Below the pieces are notes generated by a model. It saw only the letters and a list, made by a program, of their open reading frames with translations. It was not told the origin of the DNA and searched no databases. Positions 23,989-35,600 of a stretch of DNA of 60,000 bases are shown here, one piece after another. The DNA lies in assembly GCF_030272615.1 (NCBI RefSeq), contig NC_081408.1, positions 341,647,793 to 341,707,792 of the forward strand, written 5' to 3'. Both the position numbers and the translations under genes were made by a program. This DNA comes from Cryptomeria japonica. Lineage: Eukaryota; Streptophyta; Pinopsida; Cupressales; Cupressaceae. Position 1 is the first letter of the stretch, and each line of letters begins with the position of its first letter.

Positions 23989-26900
23989 ATGGCGACCCCG
24001 AAGGCGGGAGCATCCACCAGTCGTCCAGCTCTCATGAAGGAAGATCAAAAGAACGAAGAACTGGAGACCAAGATCGTGTCTAAGTGGAGCAACATTGGAG
24101 ATACCAATTTGGGCAACTTCAGCACGAAGAAGTTTCGAGAGGTCCCTTACATTGGCAAGCCATCACCTGTCACCCGGAGGATAATCGAAAGTGGCATCAT
24201 TAAGGCGGCCGGCTTCCCTCCAGCAGTACAGTGCCATGAGTTGATGATCGAGTGTGCTCGTCATTATGATCCTCAGTCCAGAACGATCGTGTCCAAGGAA
24301 GGAAACACTTTAGCTTATCTTTCAGAAGAGGCTATAAGTGAGGCTTTCCATCTTCCAGAACACAGAGATATGGTCTACAAGAGCATAGAAGGAGCCAGGT
24401 CCATGTATGAAGATGATCCAGATGCTTGCCTAAGCATCATCAACAAGAATTGGCTACTCAAGAGTCGTCCTTGCCTGAGCAAGATCCCGAACACACCACA
24501 TAGGATCGATTTCCAGGAGGAGTACAGAGATTTGATTACAATGCTCAACCGAGTCACAGGAGCCCCTCAAGCCTTCTACTTTGAGAAGTGGATGTTCTAC
24601 TTCATCCAGGTGATAGTTCAGGGAAAAGGAACAATTCATTGGGCTAGAATGATTAGCCATTGCTTGGACGTACAGTTGAGGAGACTCAAAGCTACCAAGT
24701 CCTTCCACATGAGTTCATACGTCATATATGCCTTGATCAGGAGTTTTGAGTACGCAGGACTACCTCACAGAGGAGTGATTGGAAGAGGACCCGGCGAGGT
24801 CAGAGTTTGTGATTCCTATGTTCACTTGCATCATCCGCCAGGAAGCAACTACAAGTTAGTTAATGATACCTTCACGATGAACATCACAAGGACGTTGCAA
24901 GGTGGGATTCACAACAGATTATCTCAGGATGCACAGGAACTAGTAAAGAGGTACGGTGCTTGGTTTATCCAATTTCCGAAATTTACTTATATTAGAGTTC
25001 ATGGATGTCCTTCACCTCCATACATGTTGCCGAGATATCCGACAGACAGAATAGTGTTACTTGAGGTAACAAGACAGTTGGCAGCTTATGCGAAGGCATT
25101 CAGACACAGACATGGAAATGGAGTTCCTGTACCTATCATCTTAGGCAATTCAGTTGAGGTATGTCCTAATGCTTTAGCCATGGATGACGCAGAGAAGGAG
25201 TTAGCTTTGTATTCTTTTTCATTCTTTGCTTTGAGAGAAAGCTTTGATCCACATGGATATATAGAAGAGACAGTCGATAGGAAGTTTAAGCATGAGTTTC
25301 AGATAGAAGATTTTATGATGAATCTCTTAGACGATCTTGAAGTGAAAAGAAAGATGCATTCTAGATTGCCTTTGGATTTCATCAGGAAATGCAAGATTTA
25401 CAGAGTGGCCGACCAAGCTCAGGACAGTGACAGACATCTCCAGTCATACTATGATCGAGAAAGCAAATCAGTAAGGTTAGATTGGAATGACCCCGAGGTT
25501 GTGGATCTAGATGCTTTGATGGCTCCAGTCTTGTCTTGTACTCGCAGATGGGTTGATGTGCAGCATCAGAAGTTGAGAGAGCAAGGCATAGCTATGACTT
25601 TCACTTTGGAAGAAAAACCAGCCGAAGGTGGAGCTAGTGTAAGCGAAGGCAATCCTAATCCCAGAAATACAAGTGAAGGCAACCTTCGAAGTGCAAGAAG
25701 GCAATCTCCATCCGAGAGGCTCGAAGAGGAAAGAGAGACCTGAGAAGAGAGAATCTTCCAAGAAGAAGCAAGGGACTAACCGAGATCGCTCATCCGGCAC
25801 ATCTTCTCGACAAGAGAAGAGGACACTTGAAGTGGAAGAATCTATGGAGCCAATGGTACAGAATGATAAAGAAGGACAGGCACCTCAAGGGTCACCAAGT
25901 GGATCTCTCCAAGATTATGAGCTACATGAAATGACGAGGTAACATCTCCTCCCAGAGAAGAAGAAACATTGCATAAAGAGATACAGGTTAAAGAGACAAG
26001 ATCTGCCATCCCAGATTGGTTGAAGGAAAGATTAACGAAGGTGATTGTAATCGAAGATGAGGACAATGTGATTGATTTAGAGAGCCTTGTTGGACGTTCT
26101 CAGGAAGTGACAGAGAAGAGGACGGCTACCAAGATGTCCAAGATGATTAGAGATGAGACTGGATCCAGAAAATTACAGATAGCTACACCAGCAGTGGACA
26201 AGTATGAAGGTGAGATTCTAGCAGAGGAATATGATGTAGAGACATTTGAGCTAGGTCCATCTGCAGCTGAACAGACAATGGATGATGCCACCGATTCATT
26301 TGAGGCCTTGAAAGACAAGCTTAGAGAAGAAATGGAGAAGAATAGATAGCTTAAGAGAGAGGTCGGTGCATGGAGAACATATTTCAGCCATCTCAATCAG
26401 CCTTTGGGACGTCAGGATCCAGTTAGATCACCCGTACAGGCACTTCCCCTTCAATCAATTGGTGACATAGAGAGATTCAGGAGTATGGTCCAGTGTATGA
26501 GTACTTGGATGGACAAATCTCATACAGTTGCCGTAGAATTTGCAACAAGGATGATGAAGACTATTCATAGGGCTATCCAGGTTCTTGAGATCATCCACAA
26601 CTTGATGATAACAGTAGCTGCTTTTGCTCATACCAAAGAGGCTATCATTCCTGTCTTGCGAGTAATCAGACAAACATCGAGGAAGGTCTTAGCGCAGGAA
26701 AAGATCATGGATGGAGGACCTCACAGTTTACTTCAGTGGTCAACCTTACTCCAGATGAAGGAAGTGCTCTTTGAGGACATTAGTACTAGATGTAGCCATG
26801 TTGAGGAGGTGATCAACCCGATCCAGGACAGAGTATTTGAGGTACTACGTACCATTCTTGGCAGGAGGATCGAGGTTGAGACAGATGTGGATTTGCAGGA

Positions 26901-27195
26901 ATTGGAGGATAGAATCAAGGTCATCTTTTGCAAGGATGCTAATGTTATCACAGATGAGCAACAAGACCAGATGTTTGCTACCATGCTCCTGATTGAAAAG
27001 ACTAAGGAACTTGAACCTGAATGGGACACTACTCTTCTCGAGGCATTTGATCAGGTCATCCACTTGGAAGAAAGAATGAAGAATCTTCCCGAGATTCCAA
27101 TTGCTGAGATCGAAGGAATCGTATCAAGATTCATTGCATATGCTAAAAAGGAGCATTGGAAAGGGAATAAGATTCTAGATGAAAGGTTGTTATAG
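23989..27195 (+). pseudogene. ORF X, copy 2 (element E): large unrecognised protein, near-intact
   Basis: I do not recognise this family with certainty. I chose the ATG at 23989 (MATPKAGAST) because it directly follows the 5'-UTR acceptor. The first frame gives 584 residues to a stop at 25743. The reading continues in a second frame (to 25942) and a third (25969-27195, with one TAG at 26347), so an intact ancestor would be about 1,060 residues. Residues 1-450 are globular, with GWxxYFIQ-like and SFHMSSYVIYALI segments and no membrane helix. A basic, Ser/Lys-rich linker follows (about 550-640), then an acidic region with IPDWLKERL, then a helical C-terminus likely to form coiled coil. There are no zinc knuckle, DDE, DSG protease or YxDD motifs. 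The N-terminal half faintly recalls plant-transposon-associated domains of gag-like type; that is only an impression. Confidence 0.7.
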
Positions 27196-27239
27196 ATGAC
27201 ATGGCACCTTAATTGTCATTGGTCTATGTCTCCTAGATT

Positions 27240-28241
27240 TTTGTGCCGAATTTAATATTTGGCTATGCATTTAATATTGTTCAGTAAAAAGGGGGCTATT
27301 TGTAATAAACCCTAATTAGGGTTTAGGTGTCATGATCTTGACCGTTGATCTGCTTTTGATCTGGACCATTCATTGTATTTGAGGATGCTATTTATACCCT
27401 CATTTCATTTCATTTTGTAATTAGAAATTAGAAAATTAGAGAGAGTTAGAAATTATTAGAGAGATTAGAGTTTTAGAAGCAATTTACTTTTGTAGCAAGA
27501 TTGAGCTTTGAAGAAAGAATTCAAACAATTGTTGTACATGATGGCTTTGAGATCAATGAAATATTGAAGTTATGGTGTTTTGTTGCAATTCTCTTGGTTA
27601 TCTTCATGGTTGTTCAATTTTCTTGAATCATTCTCAATCAAAGTAGTGTGTTAATTCGAAGGACAAAGTGTTGGACTTGATCTTTGGTAGGATTCGCTTT
27701 CCAAACCACTAGCTTCTTGCTGATTGTAGGAACGCCTTGCGTGGTCGACTGAATATACTTGAATCACTTAAACCTTCAATCGTTGTTGTATCCTGGATAT
27801 GTACCTTCGTGGTAGTGTCCTTGATCTTTGATGTATTGAAAAATCATTTGTTACCTTAGAAGATCGCATCAATTTCAATTGAGTTGTTAATTTATGGCAA
27901 TATTGAAGTTGGTAGAATCTCACCAAGTCTTGTCCACATTGAGTCATTCTTAGGGTTAGACTAGATTAGACCTCTTGCAAACCCTATCCTTTTGATTTTT
28001 TTGAAAAAGCTTGTTAGTTTAGCAAAATCTTCGGCGACGTAAGGCCCCTTGATGACACAGCAATCACAACGACCACTGGAGCTTATCCACACGTAGAGAC
28101 CCTACTAAAAAGAACATTGGAGTCATCCTAACTGATCCTTCTTGCGATATCTTCAGCAGTTAGCGACTTTATTCAAGAGAGGATAAGATGCCTTTGGGTA
28201 TTTTATTCTGTGTATGATTGTGTACAAAATACACGTCAACA
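27240..28241 (+). repeat. Conserved 3' section of element E
   Basis: Shares with element A the AAACCCTAATTAGGGTTT motif (about 27307), a TATA-like box CTATTTATA (27389-27397), CCACTGGAGCTTATCCACAC (about 28072), ATTTTATTCTGTGTATG and the GTCAACA end. It has no ORF. It probably supplies transcription termination or poly(A) signals, or, if the element is an LTR, the R-U5 part. Confidence 0.7.
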
Positions 28242-28540
28242 GGTTCCGAAGTTCCTTCCCCCTTTGCCTTTTCTCTCTAGTTCCTCCGGAACTCCAGAAC
28301 CCTGAGGTTCCTCGGTTCCTTTCCTTCTCTTCCTCTCTCTATCCCGGAACTCCAGAACCCCAAGGTTCTGAGGTTCTTTCCTTAGCCTTTTGAAGTTCTC
28401 CGGAACCTCGAGGTTCCGAAGTTCCTTGCTGCCCTCCTTTCTCCTATCCCGGAACTCCGGAACCCCAAGGTTCCAAAGTCCTTCCCTTGTCTTCCTCACT
28501 TCGAGAGCCCGAGCTTCCGAAGTCTCCGGACTTCCTTCCG
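28242..28540. repeat. GGAACTCCGG palindrome array (element D, right part)
   Basis: Five further units of the element D palindrome. The first 69 bp (28242-28310) are identical to 20190-20258 on the other side of element E. The array decays towards 28540. Confidence 0.8.
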
Positions 28541-29467
28541 ACTGGCGACACTTCCGGATGGCATGATCAACACTCAAGGATTTAAATGCTCCGACAGTTT
28601 TGGTGACTTGTGCACTTTCTTTTGTGGAGCCACAAGGGCGCATTAAATGTTTTTGGCAGGATTTCCATCAAGGGAGGTATGGGGCCATGCTTGGTGACTT
28701 ATGTCATGTCTGACTTTGGAAGGTTAGTCAATCTGGCTAGGTTGCTTGCATGTACAAGTCAAGTGCATGCACTTCCCTGCACTCCCAAACTGACATACAG
28801 GGGTCATGATCACTCTTGTAACCATTTTTCTATATAAAGGTTGTTAAGCCTCATTGTAAAGGGTTCGAACCCTGTTGGCTTGAGCTATCACTTCTCTTGT
28901 ATTTATCTTGCATTTATGCAATTGTAAGTTTGGCCATTGGCCTTATAATTAATTGAAAATCACCATTCTTGCCTTCTTTCAACCTATGCATGTTGTGTAT
29001 GTTTTCTTACCTTCATCATAGGTGCATGTCTTGTGGCTTTTCTCTCCATATATGCTGTGTTAACTTGTTTTTTCTGAGTGTGGCTTGTGGGAATCCTTCT
29101 CCCCTCTTGACACTTAGCAAATTCTAACCTCCATACATGCGTTTGGGTCACTCATGCAACTGAAGTTTGTGCATCTCTTGGGTATTTCAGTTGATTCCTT
29201 GTGCCATTTCGAGTGGGGAGAGGAACAATCTCTTATCTTGGTGCATCACCTCCTTTGATTTTAAGCATTTCTCTCTTCCCTTTACCTCTGCAAGTTGTTA
29301 GGATAGGCTTAGGAGTAAGTTTTGAAGTGTTGAGTTGGTTCAACACCTGAACCTGGACTGAGAAGGAAGTCGGCCTTCTCCGGAGATTCAACCCCCTTGC
29401 GCAAGGTCCCACACTTCGGGGTTGTTTCCATGTTTCACAAGATTGCTGAGTTGATAGCTCAGCAAGG
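28541..29467 (+). other. Element D interior and right side, promoter-like, no gene
   Basis: Contains a TATA box at 28830-28841 and, about 30 bp downstream, GGTTCGAACCCTG, which resembles a Pol III B box but has no tRNA fold around it. It is C/T-rich towards 29300. No ORF of interest. The right edge of element D and the return of element C must lie in 29320-29460. Confidence 0.4.
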
Positions 29468-30457
29468 GTGCGAGCTTTTGTGATAGCAGTTAGCTTGGGT
29501 TATAATGTTCATGATTTGACTAAGGACAAGGACGAGGAGGATGATGTTATCTCGGCATTGAAGGAACTTGATCGGGAAATGTGTCTTGATGATGGAATGG
29601 AAATGTCCACCATTCCCGATTGGTTGATGAAGAGCACGGAGAAGAGTAAGAAAATAGTAGAGGCCCAGCCTATTGATGATATTGATGATTACTTAGCCAA
29701 GAGCAATCAAGAGAAAGAACCTAAGAAGGCTAAGATACTTTCGAATATAGCCAGAGATGAAAAGGGAATGCGGATTGCACAGATGGCTGTCCCAATTGCT
29801 GATGTAACTATGGATGCGGCCACTCCTATGGATTTCCATATCACTTTGGTTGCCCTTGGATGGACCACAAAAGAGCAAGAGTTCCAGAAACTCGGTGATA
29901 TTATCAAGGTGATCAATGCGAGGTTAGACAGGGAGATTGAGAAGAAAGAGATGTACAGAGAAGAGAATATCAAATTAAGAGAATATATTGCAAGGATGAG
30001 GCGTGCGTATCCCGCCCTTGTTTCCCCTATTGCAATTGATCGTGGACTACATATTGATCATGAGGCAGCAGGAGATACACTTGCAGAGTTGGGAAAATGG
30101 ATTGAAGATGTAAAGAGGCAAGCAGATGATTTCCTTACTCAGTTTGTCCAGGCATTTGAGAAGACAATGGTGCTCATATTCAGGATACAGTAATTGGAGG
30201 GAGTTTGGGATGAATTCCAGCTAATTCAGAAGAAGACTATTCCCCGCCTCAAATTTTTGAAGAGGATTCCCATGTCCACATTGATTCAGGAGAGAGTTGT
30301 GCATGATGGAGATGGATACGATTTCCATGGTTGGTATTGTTCATTGGCCTTGAGTAAATCCACTTTTGAGCATGCACAAAGGGATTGTGCAGAGATTGAA
30401 GGATCAATTCAGGATAATAACCCCCATAATCAAAATCATAATGACTTTCAAAGCTAG
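29468..30457 (+). pseudogene. ORF X, copy 1, C-terminal half (element C), decayed
   Basis: One reading frame with an internal TAA at 30191-30193. It aligns with the C-terminal half of copy 2: STIPDWLMKS parallels SAIPDWLKER, AKILSNIARDEKGMRIAQMA parallels the TKMSKMIRDETGSRKLQIAT stretch, followed by a DAATP/DDATD element and a long helical tail. It is separated from its N-terminal half by about 10 kb of inserted elements D and E. No function is assigned. Confidence 0.65.
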
Positions 30458-32657
30458 GATTAAGGAAAGAGACAACCTGGCGTTGTTCGTGCTCGAATGG
30501 AAATGCTCGTTTGTCGTCCACCAGTGCATCGTCAAGAGAGAGATTGTCAACCGCCTCAAGAGGTTGCCATTGGTGATGGATCATTCCACTCGCATCTTTG
30601 ATATGCAAATTTTCATTAATAGTTCTTCTTGGATCCTCAACACTGGAGCTAGCGCAACCTCGAATTGCTCTTCATTCTTTGCCTCCATGATGACGACAAG
30701 TTCAATGTCTTCTATAAACCAAGCATCTTTGTGACGCTTCATAAGAATGTCTTCAAAAATGAAAGTTTCCTTGATAAGCTGATCTTCAAAAATTTCCTCT
30801 AATGGTTTCTGATATACAATCTCAAGTGCTAGAGCCCCATCAAACTGTTCATCATTTTCTGGCTTCATTACTTCAATAATGCTTGAAATGTCTTCCTTTG
30901 GGACAGCTTGAAGTTCCTTATTTGATTCTTCTTCTTGTAGCAATGACGATTGCTTACTGAGGGTAGCTTCCTCTTGAATGGGTGGTCAATGCTCGCTTCT
31001 TTGTTCTTTGAATGGTGAAGTGACGCACGATAGTAGATCATATGGATCCTCCAAATCGTTCATGTTCTCTGCTATGTTTGCCTTTTCAATCTCTTGGTGA
31101 TCTTCATTAGAATCTATATTTTGTAGAGCTTCATGCCTTGATGTCTCCACACATTGGTCCTCACTTAACATTAATTTGCTAGCTTGAACATCTTTCATTG
31201 CTTCTTCGACCTTTTTGGATACAAGGTAGGCAAGGCTATCACTCATTGTAACACATTGATCACCAAATTGAATCAAACTATAAACTAGCCACTCTTCCAA
31301 TAATGCTTCAAGAGGTCAGAGTTGTTGATGAATCATGCCTCTCGCAGTGACTTGCTCGTCTTGTTACAATGTTGGCAATGACTCCTCTTGTGCTTCTCGC
31401 ACAAGATCTTTCAACACCCCCTCGAATAGCATTGTGATGATGATGATGTCTTTGAGTGCCCCCTCAAATTGTTCTTCATACTTGGGCTCACTTGTGATAA
31501 CCTATAGCTCTTCATTCATCATCTCAGTATGATTGTCTTCCTCTTCAAGGATGCTACATGAAACTTCTTGCAATTTACTCTCAAGGATCTCATTTTCTAG
31601 CAGGAATGAAAATTCTTCAAGGAATTCTTCTTCTTGCAATAGACGTAAATCATTTTCTTCCTTGGCTGTCGAACTGTCATCTTGATCATCGCCTGTCACT
31701 GCTATTGTTTCAACCGGCTCACTTAAACTGTCTTCTTGTGATTCTTCCTCTTTAGATGGAATTGTAGTGTACTACTCTCTAGGTGCAAGGTATGGAAGGC
31801 TATCCACTGCAATACATTAATCATCAAGTAGACTTGTGTCATTGACTTGCAACTGACTTCCTTTACTGTTGGATGATGTAGCGATGTCTTGTTCATATGT
31901 TCTTCTAAATTCAGCTAAAAGGTATTCACTCCAAAATTTGTTCATGATTCACTCTTCCTTGGATAAGACTAGCAATCCAAACTAGCATTTGACTTGATTG
32001 ATAGCCATTTCACACAATGAGCAAGTAAACTCGGAGTGGGGTGCATTGTGAATTCTACACCATGTTTGTAGTAATATTTTTTCTCAATGCAGTTTACCTT
32101 TGATAGCAAGCCGACTTTTGATCATCCCTAAGAATCTGGAAAGAGGATCATTACTCATTGGAACACTGAAATTGCCTTCTTTTGCTTCTGGCTTGGAGAC
32201 ATCCCAAACGTCGATTCCATTCTTGACAAGAATGTCAAGCAATGCATTTCATCGTGTTCATTTGTTTCATGGATTCTACATTGTCTTGGTGATGCAAACT
32301 CGGACAAACGGTGTGGATGAAGTTGCGCATTCAATCTCCACCAAAGTTGAAGGATATCAACATCCTACTCATCTTGGCAATGTTGCCGCTCCATTGAGAA
32401 TTTTTTCTCTTCTTTTTGAATTTTTTGATTTTTTACTTTTTTCGGATTTCCTAGTTTTTCACTTTTTTGGATTTTTTGGAATAAGAGATGCAAATCTCAA
32501 ATTTAGCTTGAAAGCTCAACCGGTTCCAGTTGCGTGGAATGTTTCTTTTGCAAGCCCAATTGACAACCCAGCGTTCTTTCTTTTCACTAAATTCACTTGT
32601 TCAAGAGTTCACTTTTCAAGTATTTTTCTATCATGCCCAACTAGCACCAATTTTAAT
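30458..32657 (-). pseudogene. Decayed minus-strand coding region, acidic protein, unrecognised
   Basis: Minus-strand fragments at about 32080-31930, 31699-31502, 31300-30986 and 30943-30581 share a Glu-rich style with phrases such as EEEDN, EEFLEEFSFLLE and DEQFDGALALE. They appear to be pieces of one frameshifted ORF with internally repeated EEQF.VALAP-like segments (30650-30850). They may be the body of element F or of a separate element. No domain is recognised, and the plus strand shows nothing better. Confidence 0.35.
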
Positions 32658-35600
32658 GATGGTGATTTTACACACTATGCAACACAGAATAAAATACTAA
32701 GTATTCTATCCTCTCTTGAACAAAAACTCCCACATGCTAAGTTGCATGATCAAGCGGGACGACTCCAAGGTTCTCGAATGTCAGGTCTTGACATGCTCTT
32801 GGATAGACTCAATTGTTTGATGTGATATTGTTGGGATCACAAGGTGGACTTACGTAGAATGCCCAAATGCTTTGAATGTCGCTTGAACGTGGAAATTAAC
32901 TCGATTTGGGAAAAAAAGAAAGGAAAAGGGACAGGGTTTAAGAAGGGCACTCTAACTCTAAGAATGTAAGAGCAATGGACAATCTTTGGTTGAATTCAAC
33001 TATGTGTTGCTTTGACATACTATGAACATCTCCACAAGGCTAGTGGAATCTCCTAAGGATAGCTTTATGATTTTCAAATCACCACCACAAGCATGGACAC
33101 CATCAAGTTGATGCATGTCAATGAAGAAGCGATAATTAAAGTTAAGATTTGGCTAAGATGGATCCAGTTGACTACGCAAGGCACTTTACCATCGACAAGG
33201 TGTTAGTAGTATGGACATAAGAATTTCACCAATGATCATACACAGAGTTCTTCCATTCATCTAAATAACATGAAAATCAAATTGAGAAGTAGGGACCATG
33301 CAAATTGTTGAATCAACATATCAATTTCACCATATCTTCAATGAAGTTTACATGCCTTTTACAACAATGTCTTGGCAACAATCTTTGCCTTCTCTTCCTA
33401 CTCTACTCTAATTATTTGCTTGCTACTTTCTATTACTATTCACTCTCTATTCACTACTATTACAAATGAAGAAGTGGAGCTTTATAAAGTGCTCTCATTA
33501 CAATTGAATGGTTCAAATTGATTCACAATCAATGGCCAAGATTGAAAGATAGAAACCCTATTGCAAAGCATTTAATTCTTGACCAATGATAACATTACAT
33601 TTGATAGGACACGTGTCCTTCCTTGAAAATTCAACCAATAGATGGTGACCGTAGCAACATCGAACTCTATGCCCACATGTGGTAGTTATCTTCTTTGAAT
33701 GATGAGTCAAGTTCATTGAATCTAGACACCTTATCTTAAAATGATATGATTGGATAAGTGATGACTGGGCACCACCTCAACTTGTTCTTTATAACTCGTC
33801 ACAAGTGTGTGAATAATTGAGACATATCTCTTGATAGTCAACATTATCCAGGCTCCTGATGTGATGATGACTTTGCTCAAATTGATCTTCTAACTTAGAT
33901 TAACTCTTCTGAAATTATCTCTTGTCTTGATCACTTGCATTCTAGAGCTTCCATCTGGCTATACTAGCAATGATTCTTGGATTTCCGAAGAGCATCCAAG
34001 ATAGTAAAAATTTCCACCCTGAATGGTTGATGTTGGTCAACCGTACTCCAGCCATCTTCTACCTGCGAGAGTTGTCTAAATTAGTTTTGTAAAATGACAA
34101 TAATGTTTGCAAGTAAAAGCCAATCGCCTAAGTTACAACATCTCTACATTAGAGTGGCAATCTTTTCAAGGCCTAAGCCTTAAGTCAAAACTTAATGCTT
34201 TGTAAATCTGATTCTTGGCTAAATGCCTCTATCCACACCCTTTGAGATGATCCAATGTATCAGATTCAAATATTCAAAACAAAATTCTCATGGAAATAGT
34301 GAATAAGCATCCTATTAGTCCTAGGTGAGGTCCAATTTTGTAAAAAAAAATGATCGAATAAGACTTACTTCGGACCCATAAACAATTCTTTAACTTATAT
34401 ACTAATCTGAATACCCTTTCACAAAATTCGCCTTCTTTCAAATAAATACACTTCTTGATTAATCGCTGGATACAGTCACATTGTGACACAGATTAGTAGT
34501 TCCTTCCAATTCGCTTATGGATTCATAAATTCGCTATCTCAAGAACTTCATAATCAGTTTCAATGCTTCGGATGCCTGAGTCAAAATCGCACTCCTTTAT
34601 GACGAATTCGCTGAGGCATGTAATGAATGTCTTGCCAACATTTGATCAAAATTGAGATCGCTGTGCCTGGGACAGATTGGTTTCAGATGAATATGATCAA
34701 TTTGTTGTATGTAATTAACAACTTCACTCTTTTAAATCGTTTCACCTTGATCTCAATCTGAGACACATCAAATGACAAGGTTTGCTGTGTCACAAGATCG
34801 CTTGACTTTGCCTTTGTTTTGGTGGAGATCTCTGTCTATAAATTCACCCTTGATGACCTGATTGGAATCGCAGTATACAAACAATATCGTTTTATATGTT
34901 TGGTTAAATAGAATAATCAAACCATCTTTTATAAGCATTTAGAGAAGGATCACACCGTTACATAGAGCCACCTTGTAACCCACATTAAATGTTTTGTGAT
35001 TAACTCATAAGGCCGACTTTGGATCTTGAAATTCATATTTTAAACAAAACAACTAACTCACATCATGGAAGGGATTCAATTAAGGAGGTGGTTCAAACAC
35101 ATCCTTTGTTTAATGAAGACTTTAAATGCCAGCATCGTACCTTGCAATTGTTCAAAATGATTACACCTCTCTCTTATTGTGTCCATTAAATGAATTGCTC
35201 TTACTCACACACATTAATTTATAGGCGTCAAGGCCTTTTACCTTTGATAGGAGAGATCGTTCCAATCATAGAGCAGCACGGTTAAAGGACAAGGCTTTCT
35301 AGCCTAGGACAGGTGATGTTCTAGCATAAAACAGATAGCTTTCAAGCTTAGGACAACTGATGTTCTAGCCAAGAACGGATGGTTTCTAGATTGGAACGGA
35401 TGGTGTGCTAGCTTAGGACAACTAATGTTCTAACCTAGAACAGATGATGTTCTAGCCTGGAACGGATGGTGTTCTAGCCTAGAGCGAGAAACTTGTTTTC
35501 ATGCCTTAGCCAGATTTTCTCATTTCATTTCCATCAGAGCAAGCAAAGATGTGAACCATTCACTTCCTAAACCTGGAAAACTGACTGACCTCACTAGAGA

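Larger units (their letters stand above)
20259..28241 (+). mobile_element. Element E: 8-kb hairpin-array element carrying ORF X
   Basis: It starts TGTTGTGACC at 20259 and ends GTCAACA at 28241, with GGTTC on both sides (20254-20258 and 28242-28246). That pair lies within a longer 69-bp identical flank. Order: a duplicated leader (20269-20791 and 20888-21410), the standard terminus TGTTGTGACCATTTCACAC occurring twice (20664 and 21283), a ten-hairpin array (21736-23155), TATA box (23480), 5'-UTR intron (23774-23980), ORF X (23989-27195) and the conserved 3' section (27240-28241). No reverse transcriptase, integrase or protease was found, so it must be mobilised in trans if at all. Confidence 0.82.
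19619..29345 (+). mobile_element. Element D: element with a GGAACC palindrome array, interrupted by element E (limits provisional)
   Basis: Sequence not homologous to ORF X separates its two halves. The proposed ends are TGTTGGAAG at 19619 and GGTTCAACA at 29345, a TGTTG/CAACA pair like the other elements. The flanks do not show a clean 5-bp duplication (only CCT is shared), so the right limit could lie anywhere from 29320 to 29460. It contains a palindrome array (19640-20258, resuming 28242-28540), then a GC-mixed region with a TATA box TCTATATAAAGG at 28830-28841. Confidence 0.5.
8648..30457 (+). mobile_element. Element C: hairpin-array-type element carrying a decayed ORF X, heavily interrupted
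   Basis: It begins at 8648 with TGTTGTGACCTTTTCACAC and the palindromic CCCCATT...ATGGGG terminus. Sequence that seems to belong to it resumes after each insertion: 9160-9836, 11384-12283, 17076-19618 and roughly 29346-30457. Insertions removed: solo LTR 9837-11378, hAT 2 12284-17067 and element D about 19619-29345. It carries an ORF X copy split by D. I could not find its 3' end or a matching CTTAG duplication, so the right limit given is simply the end of the ORF X remnant. Confidence 0.5.

Noticed and set aside
28858-28875. tRNA gene suggested by GGTTCGAACCCTG
   Set aside because: A B-box-like string only. No A box at the right distance and no cloverleaf stems nearby.
19604-29332. 12-bp match TTTGAAGTGTTG at 19604-19615 and 29321-29332 as the target duplication of element D
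   Set aside because: Long for any expected class, and neither inner border then shows element-like ends. Kept only as evidence that D's right limit is uncertain.
32100-32825. 241-codon plus-strand ORF
   Set aside because: It runs antisense through the 3' section of element F and low-complexity TTTT/CTTTT sequence. No domain and no support from codon pattern.
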